Shown here piece after piece: positions 7,126 through 9,114 of a DNA stretch of 9,114 bases (position 1 is the stretch's first letter; each line of letters begins with the position of its first letter). The DNA lies in contig JACMOQ010000240.1 in NCBI GenBank assembly GCA_014377905.1, positions 1 to 9,114 on the forward strand, given 5' to 3'. The translations under genes and the position numbers were made by a program. The notes beneath the pieces were generated by a model. That model was given only the letters and a program-made list of their open reading frames with translations. It was not told the DNA's origin and made no database searches. This DNA comes from Acetobacteraceae bacterium. GTDB taxonomy: Bacteria > Pseudomonadota > Alphaproteobacteria > Acetobacterales > Acetobacteraceae.

Positions 7126-8274
7126 CTAATAGCTCCGCGGCATTCCCAGCACATGCTCAGCTACGTACGATAATATCAGGTTGGTCGAAATCGGCGCCAC
7201 CTGGTAAAGCCGTGCCTCACGGAACTTGCGTTCTACATCGTATTCTTCGGCGAACCCGAACCCGCCATGGGTCTGGATGCACGCCTCGGCGGCCGCCCAG
7301 GCGCAGTCGGCGGCAAGCATTTTGGCGATGTTGGCTTCCTCGCCGCAATGCTCGCCAGCATCAAATTTACGAATGCCTTCATGGACCAGCAATTCCGCGC
7401 CCCGCATCTGGGCGTAGGCTTTTGCGATCGGGAACTGCACGCCCTGGTTCTGCCCGATCGGGCGGCCGAACACCACACGGCTATTGGCGTAGGCGGTTGC
7501 TTTTTCAATGAACCATTTCGTGTCGCCAATCGATTCTGACGCGATCAGCAGCCGTTCCGCATTCATGCCGTCAAGAATATATTTAAAGCCGCGGCCTTCC
7601 ACCCCGATCAGGTTTTCCGCCGGCACCTCCATATTGTCGAAGAACACCTCAGTGGAATTATGGTTCATCATGCTGCGGATCGGCCGGATGGTGAGACCTT
7701 TGCCGAGGGATGATTTCATATCGACGATGAAGGTGGACAGCCCTTCGGTGCGCTTGGCGGTCTGGTCCTTCGGTGTGGTGCGGGCCAATAGCAGCATCAG
7801 GTCGGAATGTTCGGCCCGGCTGGTCCAGACCTTCTGGCCGTTGACGATGTATTTGTCGCCTTCTTTGCGGGCAAAGGTCCGCAGCGACGTCGTATCGGTA
7901 CCGCTGGTCGGCTCGGTCACCCCGAAGGCTTGCAGGCGAAGTTCCCCGGTGGCGATCTTGGGCAGATAATGCTGCTTCTGCGCATCCGAGCCGTGCCGCA
8001 GGATGGTGCCCATAATATACATCTGCGCATGGCAGGCGGCGGCGTTGCTGCCAGCATGATGGATGGTTTCGAGGATTGCCGCCGCCGCCGAAAGCGGCAG
8101 CCCGGCGCCACCATATTCTTCGGGGATCAGCGCACCAAGATACCCGGCTGAGGTCAGCGCCTGGACGAACTCCGTGGGATAGCCGCGCACAACATCGAGC
8201 TTGCGCCAATATTCACCGGGGAATTTGGCGCATAGCTTGGCGACCTCGTCGCGGATTTCAGTGTGGGCGGTCAT
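7126..8274 (-). CDS. Acyl-CoA dehydrogenase with non-canonical catalytic Glu position
   Basis: This 382-aa flavoenzyme of the acyl-CoA dehydrogenase family would oxidise an acyl-CoA to the 2,3-enoyl-CoA using FAD and pass electrons to an electron-transfer flavoprotein. Family landmarks are GALIPEEYGGAGLP (47-60), the FAD/substrate loop FGVTEPTSGTD (117-127), VNGQKVWTSRAEHSD (144-158), the FAD-contact segment RVVFGRPIGQNQGVQ (266-280) and IQTHGGFGF (333-341). Where MCAD-type enzymes have IYEGT, this protein has VAPIS (359-363), so Pro361 replaces the catalytic Glu. Glu240 in GMNAERLLIA aligns with the helix-G catalytic Glu of isovaleryl-CoA dehydrogenase and is the likely base. The ATG at 8274 has an excellent GGAGG ribosome site. 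It lies between the unknown 209-aa gene (63 bases upstream) and the CoA-transferase. The substrate is unknown. Confidence 0.95.
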   Translation of the reverse strand: MTAHTEIRDEVAKLCAKFPGEYWRKLDVVRGYPTEFVQALTSAGYLGALIPEEYGGAGLPLSAAAAILETIHHAGSNAAACHAQMYIMGTILRHGSDAQKQHYLPKIATGELRLQAFGVTEPTSGTDTTSLRTFARKEGDKYIVNGQKVWTSRAEHSDLMLLLARTTPKDQTAKRTEGLSTFIVDMKSSLGKGLTIRPIRSMMNHNSTEVFFDNMEVPAENLIGVEGRGFKYILDGMNAERLLIASESIGDTKWFIEKATAYANSRVVFGRPIGQNQGVQFPIAKAYAQMRGAELLVHEGIRKFDAGEHCGEEANIAKMLAADCAWAAAEACIQTHGGFGFAEEYDVERKFREARLYQVAPISTNLILSYVAEHVLGMPRSY

Positions 8275-8314
8275 CAGATCCTCCGGTTTCAGATGACGGA
8301 ATTAGGGCGCGAAA

Positions 8315-8333
8315 CCACGCCGCGCAAGCGTGG
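8315..8333 (-). terminator. Intercistronic GC-rich hairpin downstream of the 209-aa gene
   Basis: CCACGC (8315-8320) and GCGTGG (8328-8333) form a 6-bp GC-rich stem with a 7-base loop, starting 4 bases after the TGA of the 209-aa gene on the - strand. Only TTT follows the stem. This could be a leaky terminator or attenuator setting the ratio between the first gene and the dehydrogenase, or a 3'-end stabilising hairpin. Confidence 0.38.
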
Positions 8334-8337
8334 CCGA

Positions 8338-8967
8338 TCAACAGCCGGCGAGGAAGTTTGCACTTGTCGATGCGCGCGCCACCAATGCCTGCACCGACGG
8401 ATCATTCTGGGCGTTGGCCGAGGTCAGTGTTTCCATCGGCATGAAGTATTCATGCGGGTGCGGGATTTGGCTTTCGACGAAGCCTTTGTATTGGCGCGCT
8501 TTAAGGGCGTAAAGCACGCGGATGTCGCGCACCGGCAGCACCAGGGGGGTCGCCGGTTCGGCGCGCAAGGCGCCTGTCAGCCGCCAACGTGGCGTCGGAT
8601 CACTGGCAACCGACGGTGCCAATAGCCACGGCACCGGGCACACTGCCAACAACGAATGGGTGCTGGGCGCAAAACGTGAGCGCTTGTCGAGCATGTTGGC
8701 GTAACTGCTGCATGCCTCGACTGCAAAAATATCGACGAAAGGCTCCAGCGATGTCCCACCAAAATGCAGCCACAACCCATCAGGCAAAGTGCGCAAGCGG
8801 TCGCTGCCTGGAAATTTCAGGAACGGGTGCGATGATGCCGAGATATCCCCAGGCCGGCCGCGCAGCCAGCGCCCTTTGCCGCTGGGATCCTTAATCCCAG
8901 GGGGCCGTTGCGGCCATTGTTGCAATCTTTCACGAACCAGCCCGTCGAGCCGGGTAAGAGCAAGCAT
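8338..8967 (-). CDS. Conserved-looking hypothetical protein, 209 aa
   Basis: I do not recognise a named family. The gene is credible: the ATG at 8967 has a GGAGGG ribosome site 8 bases upstream, and the protein is not low-complexity. It contains dense conserved-looking blocks: KGRWLRGRPGDISASSHPF (31-49), DGLWLHFGGT (63-72), FVDIFAVEACSSYANMLDKR (77-96) and IPHPHEYFMPME (168-179). Two Cys at 86 and 110 and the His-Pro-His of IPHPHE could bind metal, but there is no established motif. No signal peptide or membrane helix is visible, so it is probably cytoplasmic. It is the first gene of the 8967-5933 run, and the dehydrogenase begins 63 bases after its stop, with a hairpin between. A role linked to the acyl-CoA pathway is inferred only from position. 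Confidence 0.8.
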   Translation of the reverse strand: MLALTRLDGLVRERLQQWPQRPPGIKDPSGKGRWLRGRPGDISASSHPFLKFPGSDRLRTLPDGLWLHFGGTSLEPFVDIFAVEACSSYANMLDKRSRFAPSTHSLLAVCPVPWLLAPSVASDPTPRWRLTGALRAEPATPLVLPVRDIRVLYALKARQYKGFVESQIPHPHEYFMPMETLTSANAQNDPSVQALVARASTSANFLAGC

Positions 8968-8983
8968 TCAGACACCCTCCATG

Positions 8984-9010
8984 ATCTTACCTGAGAAATT
9001 GTGTTCCCAA
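8984..9010 (-). promoter_or_regulatory. Weak candidate promoter for the 209-aa gene operon
   Basis: On the - strand, TTGGGA (9010-9005) and TAAGAT (8989-8984) are separated by 15 bases, shorter than the usual 16-18. The -35-like box lies in one arm of the inverted repeat at 9005-9033, which would suit repression by a bound regulator. A start about 7 bases beyond the -10 would leave a very short leader. The AT-rich context and position favour a promoter somewhere here, but this exact pair is uncertain. Confidence 0.25.
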
Positions 9011-9033
9011 TTCCGATTTAACGTTAATTGGGA
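9005..9033. repeat. Nested inverted repeat, operator-like
   Basis: TCCCAATT (9005-9012) and AATTGGGA (9026-9033) are perfect 8-base inverted arms around a 13-base centre. A perfect palindrome TTAACGTTAA (9018-9027) partly overlaps the right arm. This lies 38 bases upstream of the 209-aa gene start (8967, - strand) and 20 bases upstream of a short + strand frame (9053). Dyad symmetry in an AT-rich divergent region is typical of a transcription-factor site; no regulator family can be named. Confidence 0.45.
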
Positions 9034-9052
9034 TTAATAAGAAAGGTGTTTC

Positions 9053-9091
9053 ATGTTGAAAATTAAGATTTTTGTTCATTTTTCGGTGTAA
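9053..9091 (+). CDS. Possible 12-codon leader peptide
   Basis: ATG at 9053 opens a 12-residue frame, MLKIKIFVHFSV, ending with TAA at 9089-9091. GAAAGG at 9041-9046 is a plausible ribosome site six bases upstream. A further ATG follows two bases after the stop (9094), so translation of the two frames could be coupled. No run of one regulatory amino acid is present, so a classical amino-acid attenuator is not indicated. It could be chance in AT-rich DNA. Confidence 0.25.
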   Translation: MLKIKIFVHFSV

Positions 9092-9093
9092 TA

Positions 9094-9114
9094 ATGCGAT
9101 GGTTTTTTCGATTA
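9094..9114 (+). CDS. Possible 5' end of a + strand gene running off the window
   Basis: ATG at 9094 starts MRWFFRL, open to the window edge. GGTG at 9085-9088 lies five bases upstream. Only seven codons are visible; the basic and aromatic start would suit a signal peptide or membrane protein, but that is a guess. It would be divergent from the 209-aa gene operon. Confidence 0.22.

Noticed and set aside
9018..9037. CtrA-type site (TTAA-N7-TTAA) in the AT-rich right end
   Set aside because: The TTAA copies at 9018, 9024 and 9034 have spacings of 2 and 6 bases, not 7.
1..9114. CRISPR arrays, tRNA genes, insertion sequences, phage or defence genes
   Set aside because: No regularly spaced direct repeats, tRNA-like cloverleaf, transposase motifs or known defence domains were seen on either strand.

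Overview
The window is GC-rich chromosomal DNA from a proteobacterium, most likely an alphaproteobacterium. The base composition, the sensor kinase architecture and the CoA-dependent catabolic genes fit this. The truncated gene at the left edge looks, from memory only, like unknown-function proteins repeated in Acetobacteraceae genomes, so that family is a guess and not a result. No tRNA, rRNA, CRISPR array, transposase or phage gene was seen.

Layout from left to right. (1) Positions 1-314, + strand: the 3' end of an Ala/Pro-rich protein of unknown function. (2) Positions 376-3840, - strand: a tight three-gene run, transcribed from 3840 towards 376. It encodes a membrane-anchored TPR protein, a metallo-beta-lactamase-fold hydrolase, and a PtpB-like (Y_phosphatase3 type) protein phosphatase. 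The last two genes overlap by an ATGA. (3) A 272-base divergent intergenic region. (4) Positions 4113-5903, + strand: a membrane sensor histidine kinase with a probable periplasmic Cache/PDC sensor and no response regulator beside it. (5) Positions 5933-8967, - strand: a probable three-gene catabolic operon, transcribed from 8967 towards 5933. It encodes a 209-aa protein of unknown function, an acyl-CoA dehydrogenase, and a class III (CaiB/BaiF) CoA-transferase. (6) Positions 8968-9114: a sharply AT-rich segment (34 G/C of 114 bases in 9001-9114 by hand count). It carries a nested inverted repeat and, on the + strand, a 12-codon reading frame followed closely by a possible gene start at the window edge.

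How they may work together: the CoA-transferase would activate a carboxylic acid as its CoA thioester and the dehydrogenase would oxidise it, so region 5 looks like a short acid-degradation route of unknown substrate. The dehydrogenase lacks the usual catalytic Glu of the IYEGT motif and carries a Glu at the alternative helix-G position. The TPR/hydrolase/phosphatase run has no obvious shared pathway. The kinase could regulate either flank, but nothing in the sequence proves this.

No clear novel defence or mobile system was found. The best leads are the dehydrogenase clade with its unknown partner protein, the unusual phosphatase/hydrolase/TPR operon, and the operator-like repeats with the short leader-type ORF at the right edge.
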